NCBI GenBank assembly: GCA_963575645.1
Contig: OY754465.1
Coordinates: 56,505,901 to 56,569,900, forward strand
Length of the DNA: 64,000 bases
Reading direction: 5' to 3'
From: Xanthostigma xanthostigma
Lineage: Eukaryota > Arthropoda > Insecta > Raphidioptera > Raphidiidae
Shown here: one piece after another, positions 1 through 10,658 of the stretch
How the letters are laid out: the number at the start of each line of letters is the position of its first letter
Position numbering within the stretch: the stretch's first letter is position 1
Translations under genes and position numbers: made by a program
Notes under the pieces: generated by a model
Seen by the model: the letters and a program-made list of their open reading frames with translations, nothing else
Told to the model about the DNA's origin: nothing
The model's database searches: none

Positions 1-3
1 TTA

Positions 4-108
4 TTATCGACCAATTTTTCAGACAATATATTAATCCGGATCGAAACGTTAATGTATTAATTTTTTTATATTGTTTGTTAATATATTGTCTGAAAAATTG
101 GTCGATAA
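4..108. repeat. short perfect palindrome at the window edge
   Basis: Two 31-base arms (4-34 and 78-108) are exact reverse complements around a 43-base loop. The arms begin TTATCGACCAATTTTTCAGA. It looks like a small hairpin-type non-autonomous DNA element. I see no second copy in the window, and the target duplication cannot be judged because the left flank is cut off. Confidence 0.75.
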
Positions 109-160
109 TTTTATTTATTGAAGAGTTCTAATCAGACGTTAATCAAAGATTTTTATATAT
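109..160 (-). mobile_element. 3' end of a poly(A) retroelement (LINE-like)
   Basis: Read on the minus strand, about 45 bases ending in CTTCAATAAATAAAA match the short retroposed insert at 49604-49668, which has a poly(A) tail and target duplications. This identifies the stretch as the 3' end of a retroelement. How far it extends to the right is unclear, and no coding part is recognised. Confidence 0.45.
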
Positions 161-306
161 TTAATTCATAAAATTTAGTGCAGGAGGGCCCAGTGATGAG
201 GTCTTGTCTAGGGTACTAAAAAAGCCAGTTACTATTTTTTTTTATATTAATATTAACGAGCCAATACCTAGATACGTATAAAGTATTATTGGCTTGTTAA
301 TATCTC

Positions 307-895
307 TAATGCCCATATTCACCGAACACTATTAAAGGTAGAAGCTACTAACCTTGGAACAAATTTATTCCTTCGAATAAAATTTACTTTCAATTCACCA
401 AACTATATATCTGTTAGAATAGTTACTAGTAGAATAAATGTATGCTGCACTATACGCCTTGCTTTTTTTGTTGAATATTTTGACGTTCACCCAAAACTCC
501 CAAACGATGGCGTTAGTGTAAACGTCAAAAAAACACTCACAAAATAATGTTTTATCCTAACCCAATTGCACACAAAACTTCCACTAACTTTAATGTTTCA
601 CAACTCTACACTTCACAAAAGGTTAATAAACAACACATAAATAAATTCACAAGAGCAACTGTAGATATAATACTCTACGTTTATAGGTTAGATATTATGA
701 TTTATGCGGCAGCCATTATTATTTTATCAGGAGAATAATATTTAAGTATACCCGAGAATTTGAACTGAATAAATTTATACCTGCAGTAGACATAATTCTG
801 CTTTGTGAATTGAATGATCGCTATTTATTCGGAGGAATAGCTACCTGAAGAACAAATGAATAACTATAACTTACGTTCTGTGAATATGGCCATAA
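307..895. mobile_element. MITE family A, copy 1 (TAA-flanked, PIF/Harbinger-like)
   Basis: A 589 bp element with imperfect terminal inverted repeats (left GCCCATATTCACCGAAC, right GTTCTGTGAATATGGC), bounded by TAA on both sides. A 3-base TAA/TTA target is typical of PIF/Harbinger elements. The second copy is at 14950-15514. The small reading frame at 547-738 recurs there but has no domain and no coding signature, so I do not call it a gene. Confidence 0.7.
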
Positions 896-1497
896 CTGCA
901 ATTTAAAGAAGAACTTGACCCGAGCGAAATCAGGCGCGCAGCTATTATTTATAAATAATAATTGAAGTATTTATATAGTTTTGTAATAAGTTGTTTTCAT
1001 TTGGATAGTTGCTTTTAAAGTTTTAAATTAAGTCCTCACGTAGGTACTGTAAATTTATTTTTACATAATATTTTACTGTTTTGTGTCCATGAAGCGGTAC
1101 AGGTTATTCTTGACAAAGGTTTTAAGATAGATTAACATTGGTCACCGAGGAACAATTGACATCAGGAGGCGTCACTACCTTCTTTTTATTATTTTTCTGT
1201 TAAAAAAAAGTGAAATATTTTGGCGGCGGCAGCTCAAAGTGTACATGTTCATTTATTTTTTCTTAGTGACATCTAGCATTCGTTACGGAGATTACGTATA
1301 CAAAACGACACGTGACAATTTTACCTTTTGTTAATTATTACCTTTTCATGTAAGGTTAACTTCTCTATCTTCGATAGCAGATTATGTTTTAAACAACTTA
1401 CTTATACGTATACAAGCTCTCCTAAAAATGCTGATCCTTTTTTTAGAATATCGTGTTCTTATAATTTCATTTGACCGTCTGTGTGTCACAACAATAA

Positions 1498-2349
1498 CTA
1501 GCGGTCCCGCCCGGTTTCACCCGGGTGCAAAAGAATGAATGGGGAAGGGAGGGACATGAGTACGCACATTCATCTTAGTTTACCGAGATGAATGTTGTGT
1601 CCAAATTTCATGCTGATCGGAGTTACCGTTCAAAAGTTTTTGTCGTTAAAAAGCAGTAATTATACTTTTTAGTATAGATAATAAATTTCTTTTAAATCAA
1701 TAATTACTGGAATTAAATTTAATTGAAAACACTGTAGGAAATTTTTTTTTATATAGGTCCCTATAGTTATAACAGTTTTCAAATGAGCTATTAAATGGAT
1801 TTATTTAATTTTAATTAGTCGTAAATAAAATTAAAATAAATTTAAATGTAAGAAAGTAATGTAGAAAATAAAAAAAAATTAAAAATTTAATCGCCCAACG
1901 TGGGGCTCAAATCCACGACCCGGATATCAAGAGTTACGTACTCTACCGACTGAGCTATTCGGACTTCTGTTCTGATGCGCTAGGCTAATATTGGTATATT
2001 TAGTACGGCATTTCACCTAAATAGAAGCTCATTTTTGAGATACATTTTGCAGCATTTTTCATTTATGCTCCGCTCGTATTGGTCGTAGCGTGATATTGCC
2101 TACCCTAGCACTGGCTATGCCAAGTTGGGTAGGTTAATTCCAAAGAAAGTTTATTTTATTTTGTACCTTGAATGTATAACTAAGTATTATTGGAATAAAT
2201 TATTTCTAATTCTAATTATATAGCCTATAGCCTTCCTCGATAAATTGACTATCCAACAGAAAAAAAAATTTCAATTTGAACCAGTAGTTCATGAGATTAG
2301 CGCGTTCAAACAAACAAACGAAGTCTTCAGCTTTATATATTAGTATAGA
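1498..2349 (-). mobile_element. non-autonomous Helitron H1, copy 1, carrying a tRNA-Lys relic
   Basis: On the minus strand the element starts TCTATACTAATATATAAAGC and ends CTAG followed by T. A GC-rich hairpin (CCCGGGTGAAACCGGG) lies just inside the end. These are Helitron signatures: 5' TC, 3' CTRR, a subterminal hairpin and no target duplication. Copies at 47026-47802 and 54861-55599 share both ends and the internal tRNA-like segment. No Rep or helicase sequence is present, so it must depend on enzymes encoded elsewhere. Confidence 0.85.
1892..1964 (-). pseudogene. tRNA-Lys(CTT)-derived sequence inside Helitron H1
   Basis: The 73-base segment matches the layout of eukaryotic tRNA-Lys with anticodon CTT: A box TAGCTCAGTCGG, anticodon loop CTCTTGA, and a T arm ending in CCCAC. 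The acceptor stem can still pair at most positions, but the anticodon stem is broken and the T loop is altered (TTTGAGC). It is therefore probably a relic carried by the Helitron rather than a working tRNA gene. The pol III promoter boxes are only slightly degraded. Confidence 0.7.
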
Positions 2350-2530
2350 ATTAGTATATCAAGTATTGTCTATTTACTCAATCTCGGTGAGCAAGGGCAA
2401 CAAATCGAATCTTTTCTCGAAGTAATTGCGTGGTTATTCCAAAAATATATTAGCATGGAGTATATCTCTCTTCATCAAAAGTTCTATATCTTTTTCTATG
2501 GCGTTAACCAATCAGAATCAATTACGGTTA
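2350..2530. repeat. dispersed repeat fragment
   Basis: The block with TTGTCTATTTACTCAAT, GGCAACAAA and TTTTTCTATGRCGTTAAC resembles 47803-48000 and, more weakly, 23960-24060. It is a degraded interspersed repeat of unknown class. No ends or target duplication were found. Confidence 0.4.
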
Positions 2531-2769
2531 AACGTATAAAAAATTGGTTAAAACAAAATTTGTAGAGAATTTGATACTCTATAATTTTTATAATAAATGC
2601 AAATACGATTTGAGGCAAAGAAAGCGAGATATTTCCATAAAACGCATTTTTGCAACCGTTGACTTTGAATATCTAAGGACGCTCATACGTGACCTTATGA
2701 TACTTTTGAGACAACATTAAGAATGCCAAAATAAAGGGATTTACACATACTAGTGTGACCTGTGCGAAT
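2531..2769. other. no recognised feature
   Basis: AT-rich sequence between two repeats. I see no gene, RNA or repeat boundary in it. Confidence 0.5.
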
Positions 2770-3328
2770 TGTTCGCACTAAATAAGTATAATAATTATCA
2801 CTTTACAAAATTATTTTTTAAATATGATTGCAGGTATTCAATTCGTTTCTAATTTTGCACACTGCTTATAACGTTCTTCTTTTTGTTGTATTACAATATG
2901 AAGCTCAGATGACAGATCGAAGAAATATTTTACTAAAATTGTCATATAGAGGCGCAAGTAGCAAAAGCGTTGAGCTAAGCCATCAGATGGCATCATGCAG
3001 CATTGCTGTGACGTTGTTCAGCGTTGCTCGCTGTTTCAAAATTAAAGCCGTCAGATGGCAGTATGCAGTATTGTATCTGTTGTATTACAATATGAAGGTC
3101 AGATGACAGATCGAAGTGTTGACGTGGTTTCAAAATTAAACGTTGTTCAGCGTTGCTGTATTTTAGTTAATTTACAAAAACAAAAGCAATAATAAATTTT
3201 TTAGTTGTCGATGTCAGTAGAGCAAGGAATTATCTGTAAAATGATATATAATTTATGTGGAGAAATTGTGAGGTTTTTTCTAAAAAGGGAGGCAAACATC
3301 TTTAACCTTAGCGTATTAATATATATGA
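2770..3328 (+). repeat. left arm of a long inverted-repeat pair
   Basis: This roughly 560 bp block recurs in reverse complement at 6228-7060, with matching outer ends (TTCGCACTAAATAAGTATA) and inner ends (CTTAGCGTATTAATATA). Together they could be the long terminal inverted repeats of one 4.3 kb element, or two independent copies in opposite orientation. A 92-codon open frame at 2828-3106 reappears nearly unchanged in the other arm. It resembles no known protein and contains repeats of the DNA motif CATCTGACGGCTT, so I treat it as non-coding. Confidence 0.65.
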
Positions 3329-4339
3329 TTCAGCTTATTCCGTTTCATTCCGAGGTGAAACCCTGAAGTGACCTAGGTATGAAAGAAAAATCCATTTTTG
3401 AAATTACGCAATATTCTTGATTCGGTCGTTATGTCCGACTTTAATTTCCTCCAAGTCACCCTGTATAGAATTTTGAGAGACGACAGTTGTGAAAAGCCGG
3501 GCGACTTAATTGAATACGTCGGCATAACGAGTGCAAACTACTTTTGTTGTTTATTTATGCACAAATACATTTACGTTCTCTGCACTGTGTGTTGTGTACA
3601 ATCACTGAAATCTGAATGCACGTTGCAGTTGCACATTTGCGGACATGATATGTGGCATGTGCAGTGTGTGCACTTATTATTACTTACTTGCATTCAACCA
3701 CTGTATGCGCTCCCTGCTGGCTGTTCCACTATAGATTGACCGCGTCACGTTTAGTGCTTGTTCACGTTGAGCTCGTGGATGCGGGCGCGTCGGCGAGCGC
3801 ACTGCCTCAGCGAATTCGCTTTCACATTAGACGTTTGCGCGTGTGTGACGTGTTAAGCACCGGACCTTTTACAAAATAGGTCCCGAAATTGCATTATTTG
3901 TTGCACAATTGTTAATTTCTGCTTGCACTAATCAGAAAACAGTATATTATCACGTGGGCGACATGAACAAACGGCCAAAAATGAACATTGGCGTAATTCT
4001 GCTCAAACAGACACGTTTTGCTCTGTGTTTATATTTGAACTGTCACTGCGCGCGCATCAGATGTATCCACAAACAAGGCCGTATATGGGAGAAATTACCC
4101 TCCCCTCCCAGGACTCATCAGAACCGCAGGCACCCAGCCACAAAAAACGCAAGAAAGACCTTTTTGCTATGAAAGGACCTTGTTTTTTTTTGTGTGCAGC
4201 ACGGCAATATTTTTCAAGTTAGGTTATTAAAACAAGATCAGTAAACTTATAAATATTGTTTTTTTTTGCCCTTGTCTACAAAACAACCTTGAAAAGACGT
4301 CTCGTGTGAGGCGAGCATATAAAAGCAATTAAGAAAACT
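3329..4339. other. spacer between the inverted arms, no gene recognised
   Basis: Only short frames without domain signatures are present. The segment 3520-3880 is less AT-rich than its surroundings but has no recognisable coding pattern. The right part grades into the GGCCGC-ended repeat family that follows. Confidence 0.4.
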
Positions 4340-4405
4340 AGTAGACAAATCTAGCAAGGAATCTAGCGGCAAATCCAGCTTCGTGTGCAGCGGCCTTAAT
4401 AAACA
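4340..4405. repeat. right-end fragment of the GCTGCACACGAGGC family
   Basis: ACTAGTAGACAAATCTAGCA, AATCCAGC and CGTGTGCAGCGGCCTTAA match the right end of the complete element at 4944-5394. The matching left end was not found nearby, so this copy is truncated or rearranged. Confidence 0.6.
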
Positions 4406-4939
4406 GTTTTGTATTTTGTACTGGAATACATAATAGTTCAGTAACAAACAGTCTTATATATTGAAAAGAACATTAAAGCATAACAAGGGCTGCTTATTGA
4501 CTTTAAACTAAAAGTGTCACAATCTTTTGTTCGGTTTTAAAGACTTTTTTCATTTTCTGTTTTGCAAAATCAAATGTTTTGTATAGATTAGCCGGAACTT
4601 GGCCTTATAGTATTTGGAAATAAATACAAATGTTATTTAAAAGTTCAACACCTTAACGCCTTTCGCTTAAATACAATATTTACTGTTTCGTTTATATCTG
4701 AAATGGTTTTGTCGTCACAAAAACTGCTTTCAATTGAAACAGATATATTCCCATTTTGAAAGTAATCTGTTTTCTATTTAGTTTTCTGACATGTCTTTAT
4801 TCTCTTACAAAATTGTTTATGGAAAAACGTTTTATATTTTTTAAGTGCCAAGTTAATGCCCCGACATTCAAAATATGACAACAGTTGGCGAAGTATCTTG
4901 AAATGAAAATGCCATCTTTGTTAAATTTCCTTGTGTAAG
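4406..4939. other. no recognised feature
   Basis: AT-rich stretch between the truncated right end and the complete TTAA-flanked element. It contains only short frames and no repeat boundary that I recognise. Confidence 0.4.
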
Positions 4940-4943
4940 TTAA

Positions 4944-5394
4944 GGCCGCTGCACACGAGGCTAGAAACACTGCTTGGACTTTTGCTCGCCGCCATGCTGG
5001 GTACGAGGCTGAAAATGACGCCACTGCGGGCTTGCCTGCTAGCTCACAAGATAGGTTTTAAAATTAGAACAGGGGCTATTTTTCTTGCTAAGTTCTCTGC
5101 TTGCTCAGAGCAAACCAATCAGGAAACAGTATCTTGTCACATGGGCGACGTGAACAAACGCGTACAAACAAACACAATGCCATATAGTATGTGTTCTGTT
5201 CAGAGACAATAAACATGCACTTTTGTTACCGTTCTATCACTGCGCGCGCACCGGTCCTGCCTACAAAGCAAGCTTGAAAAGAAGTCTCGTGTGAAGTGAG
5301 CAAATAATAGCGATCAAGAAAAACCAGCGCTAGAAAACTAGTAGACAAACCTAGCAAGGAATCTAGCGTAAATCCAGCCTCGTGTGCAGCGGCC
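4944..5394. mobile_element. TTAA-flanked TIR element, GCTGCACACGAGGC family
   Basis: A 451 bp element whose ends are exact inverted repeats (GGCCGCTGCACACGAGGCT and its complement), bounded by TTAA at 4940-4943 and 5395-5398. A TTAA target is characteristic of piggyBac-type insertion, although these termini do not start with the usual CCC. Fragments of the family lie at 4340-4405, 5399-5500, 46971-47025 and 48175-48290. No coding capacity is visible. Confidence 0.7.
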
Positions 5395-5398
5395 TTAA

Positions 5399-5500
5399 CG
5401 CTGCTTTTCTTGATGACTTTTATGAGCTCGCTTCACACAATGTGTCTTTTCAAGCTTGTTTTGTAGATGGGTTTGGTGTGCGCGCAGTGACTGAACTACA
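5399..5500 (-). repeat. inverted fragment of the GCTGCACACGAGGC family
   Basis: TTTTCTTGATGACTTTTATG, CTCGCTTCACAC, CTTTTCAAGCTTGTTTTGTA and GTGCGCGCAGTGA are the reverse complement of the right half of the adjacent element (around 5240-5340). It adjoins that element head to head, suggesting a second copy or a local inversion. Confidence 0.55.
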
Positions 5501-6227
5501 CTCTAGCATAGCAACTGAACACACTACGACCAGAGAGCAGAACGTGTCTATTGTCTGAGCAAATGACGCCATGTTGGCTTGTGGGTATTTGTTCGTGTCG
5601 CTCACGTGACAGGAAACTGTTTCCTGCTTGGTTCTTGTTCAAAACAAGCAAAAGAACAAGCAAGAAAAATAGCATCGGTTCTAATTTTAAAAATCCCTCT
5701 TGTAACCTTGTACGTGAGCAAGCAGTGACGTCATTTCCAGTCTCTTTTAACGTCATCACGTGACCATGCTTGGAACTGCAACTTTGATACACAAATTTTG
5801 TTTGGCAACTTCGCTGCAGATAATAAGAATTTTGAAGTAGTACTGCAGTACTTATCTGAAAAAATATGCACGGCATACTTAGGTTTCCATAGAACACCGC
5901 AGAGAATATCTACAAAATGATTCAAAAAGATCATCTTATATTGAAGATCTGCATCTGTGTTCTGATTTACTATCGCTGAAATACGTAATCCTTTATTTCT
6001 TATCAAAAGCCTAAATAGGAATTTTCATATCCCTAACTTGAGAAATGATGGGGTCCCCATACAAACTTTCATTCCCTATTTCACTCCCTTTAGGTTTTTT
6101 TTTTGAGACAAAAAGTACCCTAACCCTATGTCCTCCCTCGGGATGCAATCTATCTCCTTGCCAAATTTAATCCAAATCTGTTTAGCGGTTTACGCGTGAA
6201 AGCGCAACAATCAAAGTTCAAACTCAA
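5501..6227. other. spacer with no recognised gene
   Basis: Minus-strand open frames of 133 and 91 codons occur here (5496-5897 and 5731-6006) but show no domain, signal or plausible composition. Around 6030-6240 the text (CAAATCTGTTTAGCGGTTTA, GTGAAAGCGCAACAATCAAA) resembles the non-coding part of common insect interspersed repeats. Confidence 0.4.
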
Positions 6228-7060
6228 ATCATATATATTAATATACGCTAAGGTTAAAGATGTTTGCCTCCCTTTTTAGAAAAAACCTCACTATTTCTCC
6301 ACATAAATTATATATCATTTTACAGATAATTGCTTGCTCTACTGACATCGACAACTTAAAAATTTATTATTACTTTTGTTTTTGTAAATTAATTAAAATA
6401 CAGCAACGCTGAACAACGTCTGCCATCTGACGGCTTAAATTTTGAAATAACGTCAACACTTCGATCTGTCATCTGACCTTCATATTGTAATACAACAAAA
6501 AGAGAAACGTTATATAAGCTGTATGCAAAACGAATTAAATACATGCAATAAATTTTGATTCATTAAATTGAGTTGAATGATTTATTTACATAATATATAT
6601 GTCACCGGGATATTGTCAAATCCGTGATATTGTAATTTCACTAGTGAAATTACAATATCACGATTGAAAAAGAGTCGTGATATTGTAATTTCACTAAGTG
6701 AAATTATAATATCACGGGTTTGACAATATCCCGGTGACATATACATTGACACAATACTGCACACTGCCATCTGACGGCTTTAATTTTGAAACAGCGAGCA
6801 ACGCTGAACAACGTCACAGCAATGCTGCATGATGCCATCTGACGGCTTAGCTCAACGCTTTTGCTACTTGCGCCTCTATATGACAATTTTAGTAAAATAT
6901 TTCTTCGATCTGTCATCTGAGCTTCATATTGTAATACAACAAAAAGAAGAACGTTATAAGCAGTGTGCAAAATTAGAAACGAATTGAATACCTGCAATCA
7001 TAATATTTAAAAAATAATTTTGTAAAGTGATAATTATTATACTTATTTAGTGCGAATAAT
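6228..7060 (-). repeat. right arm of the long inverted-repeat pair, with a nested hairpin MITE
   Basis: Reverse complement of 2770-3328, enlarged by sequence including the 148 bp hairpin element at 6596-6743. Because the left arm lacks that hairpin, the hairpin arrived after the arms formed. No transposase was recognised between the arms. Confidence 0.65.
6596..6743. mobile_element. hairpin MITE family C, copy 1
   Basis: Ends are exact inverted repeats (GTCACCGGGATATTGTCAAA and complement). Between them are two further head-to-head palindromes built on CGTGATATTGTAATTTCACT, giving a double hairpin. A near-identical copy is at 17362-17512. No coding capacity; probably mobilised in trans. Confidence 0.8.
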
Positions 7061-9364
7061 TAGTATTTATAATATTAGTTAGCATTTATGACTTAGATTC
7101 CGTTTTGTTAACTTTGACCAAACATTTATTGGTAGATACGTTTCTTTCGCCTTTTTTATACAAATCTTTATTTACCTTAACAAATATTGTTTCCCGTGTG
7201 CAATTTTGAAGGAACCTCTGTATGCTGGTGTGTCTGTATATTCTGTATAGTACGAGTGCGTCGGGATAGAGAACGGGGGCGGAGGCGTCGGTGTGAATCA
7301 AAGGGCGACGCCGACCAACCGATAAGACACAAGGAGTTCTGTTGTCGTCTCACACAACACAGGTCTGCAACGACCCCCCAGCGTGTGGCGAACAGAGACA
7401 TTTAATATAAGGAGACACAACATCCCATTCATAAAACACGATTTGTTTATAATCATACATAGTTTCACAGTTTTAAATAAGTTGGAAAGAGATGGCTTTA
7501 AAAAGGCAACGTTGTAACGGAAGCTTCTTCAGCATTATCTTAACCAGGGGCGTATGGTTTTTTCGGGATTATTAAAAACAAGAATTTTTAACGTAAATTA
7601 AAAATATATTTTGTGTTAATGGAATATTCATATAACATTAGAACATAACTAACAATTGTAAAGCCAGGTTTTACAATATTTATTTAATAAAAGGAGCAAA
7701 ATTTACTTGAATATCAGTTAGAAGTAATTAATACTGGAGAGGTTCTAGACGCAATAGAAACTGATTTTACGTTTTATTAAAATAATTTACTCTAGAAGAT
7801 AAAATTTGGTATGTAATTTGAATCAAAGATTTTAACGTGATTTGTTTTATCGCATATAATCTGGTGGTCAAAGCATTTTAATTGCCAAACGTCACTGTGT
7901 AGTAAAGTGGCATTTTACTAAACGATTTTAAATGCAATAATGTGCCTTTACTAACAAATGAGAATAATAAACTGGCCACGTGCGAGTAGAACTTGCGAGG
8001 AGAGGGTATGTACCATTCCGTTTTTTGTGAAAACTTTAATACTTAAGATTTTCGTTTTAGTTTTCCTGTAAACTATAAGAGGGGGCCCTATATTCGCTAT
8101 TTTTTCCAAATTTTAGACTCAGTAGTTTTGGAGTGAAGGATTTCGGTACATATTAAATATTTATTCTTTCTTTTGTACCTGACCGCTAAGGTAGGGCAAT
8201 TTCCGTATCTATATATTTTTTAGTTATTTTGAGTAGGTAATAAAAGACAACATCGGATTTTTCTTATATTATTTATTACATATTATCACAAGAAATTTTT
8301 AGACAATAATCAGTCTTAAATATAATAATTATTAATGGCATAATTAAAGATTACTGCAAATAAGTTGAGTTTATTTGTTTTACCTGTAAGATAAACGATC
8401 AGTAAAAACTGTGGTATTAAATTGGGGATCAGCATCTGGTCTTATTTGCCTTCGTCCAGTTAGTTGAGTAGTCATAATATCGCTCCGATCAAAATAATCT
8501 GAACAAATTTGAGCAAACTTTTTGACATGCTGGTTTCGTAAATCCAAAATATCATCCATCTTTGTCTGCGCTCATGATTTACAGGAAAGCTACAACAATA
8601 TAAATAAACATTAAAGTATACTAAATTAATGTGCTGTAAAAGGTAAACGAAATGTTTACCTTCGAAAAATCTAGGTTTAGTAAATAAGTCCAACAAAATT
8701 ATCTATTCAGCTTAAAGATGGGAAATCTAGCTTAGAATTTAACAATCATTCTTTTAATCCTCCATCAAGATATTTTTTAAAGAAGTGCACATGTAAAATT
8801 GTTTTTGCAATAATTTAATAAAAATAATTTTTAACTACGTCTACACCACTGCTTAACTTAAAAAAAAACATATCTTACTTACCGCCGAAATATCAATCCG
8901 GGATTAGAATAATCCATTTTTTTGCAAACTACGCACTGCCGAACCATTGTAAATTGTCAATACTAATAAAAAAAAATGAAAAATACTTGATTTTCGCAAA
9001 ATGTCACACAAAGCACATAGCAACACTGCAACTTCCGTAATGGCAATAAAAGGAATGCATTGAATGAAAAGTGAATCATGCGTTCATGCAGTGTTGTCAC
9101 ATGTATTTTCCAACAGATGCATTTAATATAAGTTATATACCCTTCGTCTTCAGCTCGCCGAAGTTTGTCAACGTTGAATTCTGATAGAAACGGTGTATGA
9201 TCAGGTTAAAATGTAAACAGTTGGATCTGCTTATATTAAATATCTCTGGTGGCGAACGATCTGTCACCGCTACTGACTTATGTCTTTGTTTCACTAACAA
9301 GGATCTGGTTTTGTTTTCCTTATACTTGTATAATATTATACACTTCCAGTGCTCCATATTGCAC
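7061..9364. other. 2.3 kb without a recognised gene; one GC-richer block
   Basis: The block 7180-7400 is distinctly richer in G and C and has overlapping open frames on both strands (7177-7401 minus, 7187-7405 plus), neither resembling a known protein. On the minus strand it is followed by AATAAA signals, so a degraded LTR or promoter is possible but unproven. The remainder (7400-9364) is AT-rich, with no repeats or RNA genes that I can identify. Confidence 0.4.
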
Positions 9365-9365
9365 A

Positions 9366-9902
9366 TACAGAATGATTCTTAAATTGATTCTTTTTTTAAC
9401 AGCGTGTAGAAATCAAATAGACGAACAAATATTTCAAGTAACTTTTTTTATTCAAAACTGAAAAATGAAAGAGAAACGGGCTTTCAAAATTTTATTAAAT
9501 TTTGAGGTCGATCCTGGCGTTATGTTATGTCACTAGTGAAATATTAACATTTCTGTGAATACTTGATAATGACATTATGTCATTATCAAGTATTCACAGA
9601 AATTGTTCGAAGTTGTCCCCGTTTTGTTGGATACAAAGATGCGTGCGTCGTAGCCATGCCTGTACATGTATGGAGTTGCAATGAGGGCCTTCCGCGAATT
9701 ATTTGGGATGCGTTTCGGATTCGTGCTATCATTTCTTCGCGTGTGTTAACCGGGCTTTTGAATTAATTGAATTAAACTTTGAAAGGCTGTTTCTCTTTAA
9801 TTTTTGAGTTTCGATAAAAAAGTTACTTAAAATATTTGTTCGTCTATTTGATTTCTACACGCTGTTACAAAAGAAGAATCAACTTAAAAATAACTTTGTA
9901 AT
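9366..9902. mobile_element. mariner-like TIR element M, copy 1
   Basis: Left end TACAGAATGATTCTTAAATT and an internal stretch CAGCGTGTAGAAATCAAATA are mirrored at the right end, giving arms of well over 100 bases. The centre has its own 60 bp hairpin (9545-9606, ATACTTGATAATGACAT). The TACAG-type end and TA flanks suit Tc1/mariner non-autonomous elements. The second copy, at 30897-31387, shares the arms. Confidence 0.65.
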
Positions 9903-9947
9903 ATATCTGCAATAAGCAGATACCCAAAATTTCAGAACGGTTTACTA

Positions 9948-10318
9948 TCTATATCTAATCTCCGAAACCACTGAACCGATTTTAATGAAATTTTGTAAAT
10001 GTGTCTTTCTTGTGCAACTTACGCTATAAGATTGCTTTAATTAAATATTTTGTTCAAAATTACTGTGTTTTCTAAAAAACCGGTTTTTGTAGCATGTAAC
10101 GACATTTACTCAAAGCTATTAGTTCAGAAGCAAATAAAAAAAACTGTTTTAGTACCAAGTGGCGACATCTGAAAGAATTCGTTCAAAGCTATATTAGTTC
10201 AGAAGCAAATCTGGTAGAATTTGCTCAAATCTATTACTTCAAACCCTGGGCCGCAAACGAAATACATTTATCAGAATTAAATCTATCACACCCGGGTGAA
10301 ACTGGGACGGACCGCTAT
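9948..10318 (+). mobile_element. Helitron-like remnant
   Basis: Starts A|TCTATATCTAATCTCCGAAA and ends with a GC hairpin (ACCCGGGTGAAACTGGG) plus GACCGCTAT, where the usual CTAG has decayed. Internal text around CACTGAACCGATTTTAATG is common in non-autonomous insect Helitrons. The termini differ from family H1. Confidence 0.5.
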
Positions 10319-10658
10319 AGTTTAAATTTTTTACAGTTATGAAATTAAGTTGAGTTCTTATAATATGATAATCGCGCATTCATAATTTAATATAGCTAAA
10401 AAACATAATAATATCACCGAGAAAAATTCGTAATTATGTTAGTCACATATTATCAAGCCGGCTTCGCAGCTAGTTTAATTCAAAATCGTCAATAATAATA
10501 ATAATAGTGAACTTACACTTGATGTAATCTGATAAACTAACGAACGTCTGGTACAGGGGTAGCGAATCTTTCTACATCTACGTGCCAATTTTTTTTTCAA
10601 AAAATGTTTACTGTAACCATGACATGCCGACAAGCACCCAAAAAACAAAAATAAAAAA
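10319..10658. other. no recognised gene or repeat
   Basis: AT-rich sequence between a Helitron remnant and the first family-B element. An 82-codon minus-strand frame overlaps the element edge and is not gene-like. Confidence 0.4.

Noticed and set aside
547-738. Open frame repeated in both MITE A copies (also 15169-15552)
   Set aside because: It recurs only because the MITE is repeated; the second frame runs out of the element into the flank, and there is no domain.
2828-3106. 92-codon frame conserved in the two inverted arms (also 6704-6997)
   Set aside because: Made of repeated DNA words such as CATCTGACGG; no protein family is recognisable, and the changes between arms do not show coding bias.
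5496-5897. 133-codon minus-strand frame
   Set aside because: No domain, partly overlaps a repeat fragment, and has no plausible promoter or splice context.
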